Shown here: positions 21,901 to 32,113 of the stretch, piece after piece
Layout: every line of letters begins with the position of its first letter
Numbering within the stretch: position 1 is the stretch's first letter
DNA from: Phlyctochytrium arcticum
Lineage: Eukaryota; Chytridiomycota; Chytridiomycetes; Chytridiales; Chytridiaceae
DNA length: 64,000 nucleotides
Direction of reading: 5' to 3'
NCBI GenBank assembly: GCA_025602905.1
Contig: JAHLKI010000001.1
Location: 1,860,001 to 1,924,000 of the forward strand
Translations under genes and position numbers: made by a program
The notes under the pieces: generated by a model
Databases searched by the model: none
The model's input: only the letters and a program-made list of their open reading frames with translations
What the model was told of the DNA's origin: nothing

Positions 21901-22381
21901 ACTTACCAGGTTAAGCAACTTTTGATGCAAATTGGAAAATCGAATAGCACAGTCGGACGATTTGTCGCGCTTTACCACTAGTCATTCCGGCGTTCAGTTA
22001 CACATCTGAAAATGCTTGGCCTCTCAATATTACATTTTCGTTTGATGGAATCGACAAGATTGGCTTCGTCTGCAACCACAGCCGCTTCTAGATGACTAGC
22101 AAATGATTAAGATCTTCCTTTCTCCAAACTGAAACATGGCTATCTGGTAATCAACCTTCGTAGAATGCGCACTGAATATTGATATGCTCGCTCCACCTGC
22201 AATTTTTGCCGGAGTGGATCTAATGTCAATTTATATGAGCAACTTGCGAACAAAGTTCGTTGGAATGTTTCAACTGACCACCATCGGCCTGCCCCTCTCT
22301 CAGTATTTTCTGTACCAGTAGAAATAGGGTATGTGGTACGCTTCCTTCAGTCCGCTCTACTCCACCGTCTGTCGCTACCAT
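18903..22381 (-). CDS. TUBGCP3: Gamma-tubulin complex component 3 (Spc98/Alp6/GCP3)
   Basis: Seventeen exons were read: complement(18903..19229, 19301..19495, 19567..19652, 19711..19915, 19976..20111, 20168..20351, 20407..20503, 20556..20738, 20795..20889, 20950..21148, 21199..21323, 21386..21505, 21561..21804, 21907..21977, 22034..22095, 22156..22196, 22244..22381), 835 residues. Family blocks appear in order: LRDIIFVFQGIDGKYI, LRLAEVGWLYKR, LTLKRLLVWTMDPLQRLR, RRWIYEGELDDP, RRYLFLGQGDLIQYLVDE (Grip1), NAQYDNQDILRRLDVRM, SPGDTGWDVFSL and SDETLRTLSVRLSFNQ (Grip2). GCP3 pairs with GCP2 in the gamma-tubulin small complex that nucleates microtubules at the spindle pole or basal body. An in-frame ATG 27 codons upstream (22462) is an alternative start. 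A GTAGGT donor after SFNQ (18944) may lead to a different last exon. Confidence 0.9.
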
Positions 22382-22779
22382 GGCGTCGTCAAGATTCGTA
22401 GGTAAGGCGCGCGAGTAGTTGCTGGTGATAACAGAAGCTCGACGAAGTCCTTGTCCCAGCATTGGGCACCTACTTGCTCACTTCGAATACTGAACAGAAT
22501 ACGATAATGAGGCTTTCTCTTCAACTGTGATCTTGGAAATTGCGCGTTGTCCACTCTGACCAGTGACCGAGCTACCGTAACTCGCTGCGACCGTTGCGGA
22601 ACCGTCTGCGCTATAGCGCTATCCCCGTGCACTGGGACTGGTATGGCACGTATGTTGTTCTGATCGGCCAACACTCCGAAAATAATCGTTTGAAGCGATT
22701 TGGGACTTTGTTTATGTCCTCGCGATTGTGCTGTGTAACGTTATATACTGTGTTTTGGAGCATAATTCCATCGTGTCAA
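22382..22779. other. Spacer, GCP3 5' flank to tRNA-Gln
   Basis: Holds the probable GCP3 promoter (and perhaps 27 more N-terminal codons up to 22462). Nothing else recognised. Confidence 0.5.
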
Positions 22780-22851
22780 GGTTCTATGGTGTAGCGGTCA
22801 GCACTCAGCACTCTGAATGCTGCGACCCGAGTTCGAATCTCGGTAGGACCT
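22780..22851 (+). tRNA. tRNA-Gln (anticodon CTG)
   Basis: A 72-nt intron-less cloverleaf. Acceptor GGTTCTA pairs with TAGGACC (one G-U), the anticodon arm CAGCA/TGCTG encloses CTCTGAA with CTG, and the T arm is CCGAG-TTCGAAT-CTCGG. The body matches the usual fungal tRNA-Gln layout. A T6 run from 22855 is the Pol III terminator. Confidence 0.94.
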
Positions 22852-23157
22852 CATTTTTTGTTTCCATCCTTTTGCAGTACGGTATGTGTTTTTTAGATAT
22901 GTGCACGGCGCTACGGGCGCTAGCCCGCCGTACTCCCGGGGCTCGTGTTTAGCGAGATTTTTGCGTTCGCATGTTTCGGTTGTGTTCGATAATTACAATG
23001 TGTCTATGTACAGTGGAGTGGAAACAACAGCCAACCAAAAGCCGGTCACCGATTCAGAAGCACAATAAAGTTACATGAAGAGTGTTAACAGTCATTAAGA
23101 AGGAGGGCATATGTCGAATGACAAATATTGCCATTAGGAGTGCACGCAAGAACGCGG
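22852..23157. other. Spacer between tRNA-Gln and the DUF3684-type gene
   Basis: 306 bp. Pol III terminator at the left end; the rest is 3' flank of the minus-strand gene. No other feature seen. Confidence 0.5.
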
Positions 23158-26100
23158 TCAGCGTTCTACACCCAAATTACGGAGAACCCGGACGAGTTTA
23201 CTCATATACGTTTCTGCAAAAGAACTCATCCAGTACTCATGTGCCGCATCGTGTTCCGACACAAAGTTGTGAGCGAGCTCATGACACCAAGTCAGAAACC
23301 AGTAGTAAAACACGTCCGCCGCTTCAGAAGAAAGGTCTGTACCTGAAGCTGCAGCGCTGGTATTGGGAGTACCGAACGCACCAGGAAGTGTTACATCCGA
23401 CGATCCGAGTCCGTCGTGAGTGGTGGGGTTGTAGTGCAATGTGAGATAATATCGCACATTGAAAAAGAGGGTTCTACCTCGATTAAATGCAATGGTGCTT
23501 CCGTTCAGGTCATAGTACAAGTGTACAGATCCCTTGTCTGTTCCAAACACGTTGGCCAAAACTTGCAGGACGGCAACAAAGCGACGTAAAGCGGGTCCAG
23601 ACGTTGAGAACAGTCCATCCAGAACTGAAGGTGCGATGGCACGATCGACATAGAGTGGGACATCATCGACGTGTTGCTTTAGGACCAGATCATTCTCGCT
23701 AATAATCGAGCAATGGTCCGCGAATTGTCGGGATAACTGGTTGGGAGGAATGGTTGGGGGCGGATCATTCGGAACTCGGGCCTTGAAAGCCGACTCCGCC
23801 GTACCACGAAGCGATGAAATAGACGATGCCAGGTGATTCTTTAAATTAACTGCGCTGTTACGCGTAAGTTCTTCCGCGGGCATGTTCGTGCCGCTGTGCT
23901 GATTGGGCCGCGTACGTTGCGGCTCTGGGGAGCGATTGCTAGAGGTACCGGCGATTGATTCTCCCGCAAGCTCATAAAGCCCCGATAATCCTTTATTTTT
24001 AATCTTATCCCGAGCCTTCCCCAAGAAATTGCCGAACATGCCATTGTCTTCCCCATTACTTGCTCGCTTCTTGTTCTCCAATCTGCCTGTTTTTGGATAT
24101 TGATCCCCCATATCCAGAAGCTTCTCTGTGACAACGAGAACGGGCTCACGACTGCCGCTTGCTTGCTGTAATTCGCGCTGAAGAAAGGCCGGATCCGCAT
24201 CCGGAAATATCGCTAATAATTGATCCACTTCCCGCTGAATTTTATCGTCCACAAGTGACGGCTGTGATGCATCTACATCATCTGCGCTCAACGTGCGTTG
24301 TGAACCATCAGAAACATTCCTAGTGTTCGGTTCAGGTACTGCAGTGGCTTGTTTTTGTTCCTTCACGATTTGAGCATTCCTCAAGCGATTATCCGTCAAT
24401 TTCAGGATTCGATCGACAGGGAACCCTTTACGTCGCAGATTTTGAACGGAAGTCGACAGCAAAGTTGAAAGCAGCAGCGAGTCCTTCAGACGACAATTGC
24501 GCAATATTATATGACCAATCGACCTAGACCAGATATTAGAAACGAAGTAAACTCGAAATGCGAGATCATACCGAGCAATATCAAAATAATCATAGTCAGG
24601 TACTACGAAAAGCCAGTAACCTTTGGACTTTTCGACATATAGGCATGCAGTGGTTTTCTCAATCTTGGTTTCCGCTTCGAAAGTTCTTACGACTTCAATT
24701 TCCGGCACCTCAACTACCCTAAGTACCTGTAGGTTATCCGCCGCGTCGGAAAAGATGTCTTTGCCGGTTCGCATTTGTTGTCCATCATACATAAGCAACG
24801 GGGCTCGCTGTCGAATCAAAACCTGAAGTTCCTCAGATCGAGGCGTCAAGCGCTGTTGACCTCGTGGTCGCTCTTTCGACTTTACTGCAGACGAAAGCCA
24901 CTTGGATCCGAGCTCAGCGTACATGTTTTCCAGCAACTCATCTGCTGGGGCACCTAGTGGTTTGAACAGTTGATTGACCACAGTGTCATCCACAATGTAG
25001 ATGTCAACAGCACGAGCAAGTTTGATATGATATTGGACATTATTAGGCTTTCCTTCCGAGGTTTCATCGTCCATCTCGTCAGATGCAACGATTCCGACGA
25101 GCCACGCTGCCGTTGACATTTTCTGCAACAGAGTTCGGTTCGACCGAATAATAGCCCAGTTGGTTGCCACGTTTCTGATGAGATCCAGATACTTTTCATG
25201 GCCCATATCATCCAGGAATTGAACAGGATTTGCAACGAGCGAAGAGGCAAGTTCTGCTGGTGTGGGCTCTTCCCGAGTTCCGCACAAACGGAGGAAATTG
25301 TTTGCTTTTAAGCCAAAGTCCACGTAGGTGAATTGCTCTTTGTATATTTTGCTGGAGTTGGACTCTCCAAAGTATACAGTATTGGGGCACACCCAGACTG
25401 TAACGTCGGTCGCAGATATGCTGCTCTTTCTTACCGGCACGATAGCGCGACTACTCAACGACCGTAACTGATGTTGATTAAAATCTGGGCGATATACATA
25501 TTACTGACTTTTCTCAAAAAAAAATCAAGAAACCAAGAGAACTTTTCTCACCTGAGGTCCGGTCTCCCAAGTACGCAAAAACCGTCTTAGCCTCGGCGAT
25601 TGATGGAGGTTTACTAACGAGTTTATCAAAGAGGATCTGTGCTGGCGGATGATCTCGTACTCCAAACTTGTCCTTTTCGGCAACCAGATGCGGATGCAGA
25701 ATCTGGAAGCCCATGATTGAGGCAGACGGATCGGAAAAACAACCACTTGGTGTGGCAAGAGTTTTCGGCGCGGTTGTAGGTAAGAATGCAACCTTGACGG
25801 CTTGCGGTGAATACATTTGAACATATGTCTTTTTGTAGTTTTGGACAAAGTAACTCAAGATATCTGTTCGCAAGTCGTCACTTCCATTTGCCGCAAGGGT
25901 GAATAACTCCTCCAAGGGCACCACCGTTCTGATACCCAATTCTTTCATAAAAGTGGCTAAGGTTTATGGGTTAGAAGCCACGCCATGTTCGTTATAGAAT
26001 GCTTTAGAACAAACCTTCTGGGCTATGTGACTTCCATTTCCCCGTCCACGCCAGAACAGGCAGACCAAACTCACGAAGCTTATCCTCAGGAGGATACAAA

Positions 26101-28522
26101 TCCTTTGCGCGAAATTTTTGTACATGTTCTGAACGATGTGCGTCGCTATCGGCCTCTTCTTTTGGAAATAGTGGAGTAACGCGTAAGCGCTCCATTTCCT
26201 CTTCCTTCAAAGTACACGTCGCGAGATATTTGACCTGTGCATATTGACTGGTCTAGCTCATTCAAACGAAAATTTAGAGATACGCAGAACACTTACAAGT
26301 TGTATGTAATCCCAATTCAATGTTCCTATTCGATTAAAAACCATCTGCAGCTCCACATGCTCCCGCACCCCCAATGATTTCAGGAACGCATCGTGAATTG
26401 TTTTTGGATTTGTCAACTGTACGATGGGCAAATCGGGGAAAAGCGTAACTTTGGGAAAATAGCTGTCGCCAGGCTTGCATAATCCTGAGGTTGTTGGTAT
26501 GCATTCTTTACTTTTGAGTAGGGTGAGAATGCTCTCCCGGGAAGCAGCCCGCAGATTTCCAAAATGCCGGCTGAAGACAACCAAAACCTTTTCAACAAAC
26601 GCACTATTGGTTTTGAATTCAGGCACTGTTACAACATATTCTGCCCACGTTATCAAGGGAAGCTCGCTCCAGTAGTTGGCAAAGCTCCATTCCAGCTCCT
26701 CCTTCTTGAACTCGGAACTGATGGAAATTGGTAACACTGAACTGGGAAGGGGCAAGTCTGCCGGAATCAGCTGCTTTGGGGCGTGATACCGCATGGCAGA
26801 TAATGGACGAAACTCTTCCCCGCGTCCGTCTGTCCCAGGGTCCGTTACCAGCGCCGTTTGTAGTAGCATTTGCATATCTGCACTAGACATCCCTGTACTG
26901 CGTCGTAGGCTAATCCACCACTGTATCAGCGCTGTTGTTTCTGAATATGTCAGGGGTCGCTTGGCAAGCTCTTCAAAAACATCGCTGATGTTGACTTTTC
27001 GCAACAATCCCTTGGCTTCCAATTGCTTCAGAATCTCGCTGCACTGTGTCATCGCTATCTCTGGAACAACTGGGGTGTCCTTGAGGACATCAGCTAGCGC
27101 AGGATCTGGAAGACGCACCTCGGTTATGGTTCTGATACCCTTGCTCGACAGAATGCTCATCGGTTGATTACATCGACTCATAAATGCGGTCGAAAGAATG
27201 CGTCCAACCCAAGGTGATGGGGTAGATAGCTTAAAAGTAAACCCGACCATGGCATGAGCTGCTTTCTTCTGTAACCATTCCTCTCCCGCAGCATCCACCT
27301 TCATTGCCTCATACAACCGTTGTACGCCCTGCAAATCGTCATCATAGAGGATTCTGGCAAGCAATCCTCCCATGGACAACAACTCCTGGTTCCAGACGTT
27401 GAGGGTTGGATCAACAAAATCTATACTCTCTCGCTCGACAGTGGGTATCAGATGGCCTGCCAATTGAATGGTGCAGCCTGTGGTTTGGTAGGTAGGGAAT
27501 CCGATAAAGATTCTACCTTGATCCGTTGACGCGGGTAGCAGATCTGTGAAAATGGTACTAGTTCCGCGCACTGCAGATGAGCTTTCGTATTCGTCATAGC
27601 TCGACCACATAATTTGCATTTCGGTCCGACCTGGTGGTCGCTTCTTAGTAGTCCGTTCCATCTCCTTGACCAAATGAGCACCCAAGCGAACTGACAGATA
27701 TGCCACAGCGCTCCGCATAAAGACTTGATATGATGTGACTGCTTGTGCACCATCAAGCCTGACTTCCACGTCCATTTGGATGGTTTTCAGCGCGACGCTT
27801 TCCAGAGTAAACACCTTATTTGCCGAAGACAAGGCATATGTGTCTTTGTGAAACTGCAGAGGCCGCGGTAAAGCCGTCTTTTTATCAAAGAAAAGAGTTC
27901 GCTGGTCATCAACATGAACTTGTACTTCTTTTAAATTGCTCGTGAATGCCATGGAGGTCGCGATAAAGCGGCCAAATGTCTCCATATCATACAAGTCGGC
28001 TGGTTCCCGTAGACTGAGAAAAAAGGAAGTGTTGGGTGAAACGGCCTCCGCGGGAACGACCCCCCGTTTTGTATAGAGCATGTCCCCCTTCCACAGGAAA
28101 GCCATACTCTTGTCGCTTGATGTGACAAACGGCTCTTCACAGATGGAAAACAGGCTGTAGAAGCCAACGCCAAAGAAACCAATCTTTTGCTCATCAGGAT
28201 TTCCCTCCGCAATCTTTCGCAGTCGTGCCCAATCCTCATTAGAGAATGGCCGGCCGTTGTTGGCGTAGGTCACCGACTCCACCACGCGTTTGCTTCCTCC
28301 CTGCCAAAAACTTCGCGACTGAATACCAGTTTGGAACCGGATCTCGACATTTGTAGCACCGGCATCGTTCGAGTTTTGCAACAGTTCACGGAAAACTGTG
28401 TACTCTGCCGAGTAACGAGCCAAAATCTTATCAATCAAGTGCCGTTGGTTGACTTCGACCCGCTCCTCAGCTCCAGTATTGGCGATTAAAGCATTCTTCA
28501 GACTTGCCAAGTTCGACGACAT
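23158..28522 (-). CDS. DUF3684-type giant protein: HSP90/sacsin-like ATPase plus C-terminal metzincin-like motif
   Basis: Four exons, complement(23158..25484, 25552..25956, 26015..26234, 26297..28522), 1725 residues. Residues ~25-250 form a GHKL ATPase domain of the sacsin/HSP90 kind: N-box ELLQNSNDAGA (46-56), a DNG-like NNGRPF (88-93) and the G2 box KIGFFGVGFYS (113-123). A long middle region lacks familiar motifs but resembles the fungal DUF3684 family as I know it. Residues 1364-1409 look like a ubiquitin-binding CUE/UBA helix bundle (REVDQLLAIFPDADPAFLQ). A basic Ser-rich linker leads to a C-terminal domain with HELAHNFVSEH at 1685-1695, spaced like a metzincin zinc site. Function unknown; chaperone-like or protease-linked quality control is only inference. 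The ATG at 28570 is an alternative start. Confidence 0.85.
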
Positions 28523-28869
28523 CGCTATGATCCGGTCACCGCTAATACCTGTAGTCCCCCCTTCTCTCAAGTAGTATCACGACGTCCAGGAAAGCGGGGC
28601 AACCAACGACCTTGGCACTTTGCAACCACTGCTAACCGCAGGCCTGCAAAAACAACGCACGGCAGCTACTTCCCAAAGCACTGCGAGGAGAATCACTTGC
28701 TTGCCAAATTTGAAATGCCCAGCGAAACACCGCGCGAGTGCTGCTGCGACTGTCATTTCGCTGGGGAGACGTGGCGTGGCGTTGGCCGTTGGGAGACCTT
28801 TTGTGACTCAATGACCTGCCAGAGATCTTTTGACAAAAATCGAGATCGAAAGGTTGCAACAACCGCAAG
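28523..28869. promoter_or_regulatory. Divergent promoter region, DUF3684-type gene and cis-prenyltransferase
   Basis: 347 bp separate two start codons pointing away from each other. It must contain both core promoters. No TATA box or shared motif could be assigned with confidence. Confidence 0.5.
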
Positions 28870-30047
28870 ATGCTACTAGCACGCCATGTAGTTGCCGTCT
28901 TCTACAGGACACTGGCCCGCCTCACGTTGCTGTTTCAAAGCTTCTGCCTAAGTCTGGTTCGGCTAGGCCCGGTGCCACGGCATGTTGCGTTCATTATGGA
29001 CGGAAACCGACGGTATGCTCGTCGTCGCGGACTTCGAACGCATCTGGGGCACTTGGCCGGAAGTAACAACTTGGAGAAGGTAGTGACGATTGCCCCGGCG
29101 CTTCCAACCGCTGAATGAACTTGACTGACTCCCTTCCTTTCCTTTCTAGACTCTCGAATGGTGTCTCGATCTCGGCGTAGAAGTTGTCACAGTTTACGCC
29201 TTCAGCATCGAGAACTTTAAGCGGCCCCCAAGTGAAGTGGATCTCTTAATGGACATCGCATGCAAGAAATTTGAAGAATTTGCAGAAAACAAGTAAGCGA
29301 CACGCATGGTTACCCGACCATGGTAGCATTTCCTTATGTGCTGCGGCGTTTCAGAGAATTCGTTGCCCGAAATGGAATACGCATCCGGGTATTGGGACAG
29401 GTGGACCTCCTCCCGCCCAAAGTTCTTCGAGCAGCCCGTCGAGCTGAAGCAATGACTCGGAATAACACCCGTGCGACCCTCAATATATGTTGCCCCTATA
29501 CATCACGACAGGAGATGACGGAGGCTGTATCTTTAGCACTTCGAGGAGTGAAGGAGGGTCATCTGTTTCCGGAGGACATTAATTCCAATTTGCTCGATCG
29601 GCTTATGGGTACCGGTGATGATCCCGATCTGGATGTCTTGGTTCGCACTAGCGGTGAAAAGCGTTTGAGCGACTTTATGCTTTGGCAGGTTGGTTGCCTC
29701 TCATAAAGTTAGCGCACACGCTCCTCAATTTTTTTGGATAGGCTACGAAGGACTGTCATGTTCATTTTCTGGACGTGATGTGGCCCGACTTCAATTTTTG
29801 GCACATGCTACCTATTCTTTTTCGATATCAAGCTACTGTCGCACGCAGGAATGCGTCATCTCAAACCCACCCAGTAATCGCTACGTCTTCACTCCCTATT
29901 GGTTCCGCAACCGAGTTAATTTCTTCTGAAGTCGAACGGAGCCCCTCGAGCAATGCAATGATTGAGGACAGCAAACCTTGCAGGCGGATAAAGTATCTCG
30001 ACCTATTACGTGACGAGAAGGACAGCATGCTCTCATCATACCGGTAA
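28870..30047 (+). CDS. cis-Prenyltransferase (dehydrodolichyl diphosphate synthase, Rer2/Srt1/DHDDS type)
   Basis: Four exons, join(28870..29079, 29150..29292, 29355..29688, 29742..30047), 330 residues. It has the family motifs in order: [17 protein letters not shown] with the catalytic Asp, [23 protein letters not shown], and the substrate-binding [15 protein letters not shown]. The region [13 protein letters not shown] closes the core. The enzyme adds isopentenyl units in cis to farnesyl diphosphate to make dolichyl diphosphate at the ER for N-glycosylation and GPI anchors. An N-terminal hydrophobic helix (residues 1-32) fits membrane association. The C-terminal ~80 residues are a Ser-rich extension beyond the fold. 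In eukaryotes such subunits usually pair with a Nus1/NgBR partner, not seen in this window. Confidence 0.9.
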
Positions 30048-30162
30048 CACCTGCTTGCTCTGGCCACGCCACCCCAACCCATTGTATATAACGCCGGCAA
30101 GCGCGAAAGTGTACATACATCGATAATTTATTATTACTGGTATCCTAAATGGAAGAATCGTC

Positions 30163-31790
30163 TTACAAAACGGCAAGTATCGACGAGATGAATCCTGCTA
30201 GCGATCCTACGGTAGGGGCCGCCATCTTTGAATACTCCGCCACCTTCTCAGCTGTGATGCTAAATCCAGTTGATGGCGGCAGACCGTCCGGAATATAATC
30301 CTTAAATCTGTTGTTATTACCGCCACCTGCGGGTGCTACCGTATCAACCGCAACCAGATTTGGAGTCACCCCTGGAGAGCGATCAGCAGTTGCAAAGCCG
30401 GTGCGGTTTTGAGCCCAGTCGAATACGGTATAAAACTTCCTCAAGAAGGCATTTCCAATGATACCTCCAACTGGGACGCCATTTGGCATGCTCGTTCCGA
30501 AATCAAGATAGGCAAATACAGAAAGACAGTCATATACCGGTGGACTGACAGTGTAGACGCCCCGGTAGATGATCCACTCATCTGGCGTTACGGTCAATGT
30601 GACATTGGCATCCCCCTCGCCCATGAACGTGAGTGAGACTGGACCAAATTCGTTTCGATTACATTTCCCAGTGTATTGCTGTACTGATGCCGAGGTATTT
30701 GTTGTCATTTGTGGGTAGGGCGCGTGAATGTCAGCCACAACTTGTTGCGGCAAGATCGTCAGTGAGGCACCGGTGTCGAAAACGGAGAAAAATTTCCCTT
30801 GTTTCCAACTCAATGGGCGCTCGACATTATCCTTAGTCACAGATCCACTAAGAGTCAGGCCTTGAAAGAATATGAACGGCGTACCACCTTTCCCATCGTT
30901 GGAAAATCCATAGCTGTTTAAAATGAAGTTATTCAACCTAGGTCTGGCCGCAGGGTAACCGAAGCATACCTGGGAATCCATTGGAAGTTCCCGACATACC
31001 GCGCCTGATCTACTCCGCCCAAGTTGATAGCCCCTTTGTTATCATTTTCTTCAATGTACCATCCTACCACTGGACTGGAGATGCCTTTTGAGCGAACTAA
31101 AGTGGAGAACCAGGTGGCAGGAGCGCCGGGTACAGGCCAGCACATTCCCATGATGGAGTCATAGGCGCCACTAGCATCACTGGAACTCGTAACTTCCTCA
31201 AAGGTTAGGTTGTAGGTAGGAAGGCGGGCAACTGCAACAGTGTCGATAGCATATGTGCCTTCCACCACTGTTCCATCGGCATAAGATGCAGTTGGTGCTG
31301 GCTTTTTTAGATAAAAGTAAGTGGAAGAATCCCTCCAATTAAACATTGGCTTGCCGGCGCAAGTATCAGTTCCGCATCTAGTTGAACGGACCCAAAGCTG
31401 GTATGACCCTGTATCAAATAACGTGGTAAAATTCTGTGCTGGGGTCCCTATGGATATCTTGCCGAAATACTTGGGAACGAAATGGTTATCTTCTGGTAAA
31501 CAGGACCATCAAAAAGGAAGCCTTCTTACAGCAAATAAAATACTCGCGTCATATGTGACATTCTCGACCAACATTTGCCGTCGTCTCAGCGGTGAGCTTT
31601 GGTCATCCCACAAAACAAGGCCAGTTCCGTTGCCATTAGCTAAGTATTCTTGATGCAACACTTGGGCCGGGGCATAAATGGGTATACTTATGGGTTGAAG
31701 AATGCCTTGCGTAGAGGAAGCTTCCTGAGCCCATATTGCTGAAGAGAGTCCGGTAACGAAAAGAAGTTGGAAGAGGACCGCAAAAACCAT
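30163..31790 (-). CDS. Secreted or GPI-anchored aspartic protease (pepsin family A1)
   Basis: Three exons, complement(30163..30913, 30970..31492, 31544..31790), 506 residues. A signal peptide (MVFAVLFQLLFVTGLSSA, cleavage near 20-23) precedes a short propeptide. The two active-site triads are FDTGSYQLW (Asp109) and VFDTGASLTILP (Asp303), with YFGKISIGTP just ahead of the first, as in pepsins. GGIIGNAFLRKFYTVFDW near the end is the standard C-terminal lobe signature. The last 20 residues are hydrophobic (VGSLAGFISSILAVL), which suggests a GPI signal and a yapsin-like surface protease. Donor GTATTT at 31543 was chosen over the nearby GTAAGA because only it keeps the frame into the KYFGKIS block. 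Several N-glycosylation sites are present. It ends 115 bp from the convergent prenyltransferase. Confidence 0.9.
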
Positions 31791-32113
31791 CCTCTTATGG
31801 CTTCGTCAGTATGGGCAGAAGGGAAACTTTCCAGGTTGAGCAGCCTTTAACGGCAATCCAGGGTTATCAGGCGCCAAGAGGCAAACACACGGCATGTTGT
31901 GATGTGATGTGGGTAGTATTCTAAATATATCGGGCCACTAAAAGTAAGTTGTTTGTAAACGCAATTACATTTCGATGTTTGGGCGGCTTCCAGGGCGGCT
32001 TGTCCAAGTCAGACAAGTCTCCGATGCTTACCTCAGCAGTCTCGCGCAGTATGAATGAGCTGCCTCGCACGATCTCCAGAGCAAGAAGCAGATCACAACC
32101 CAGATCTCGCACA
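31791..32113. promoter_or_regulatory. Divergent promoter region, aspartic protease and ATR kinase
   Basis: 323 bp between opposed start codons. An in-frame ATG for ATR at 32051 would shorten it. No specific element assigned. Confidence 0.45.
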
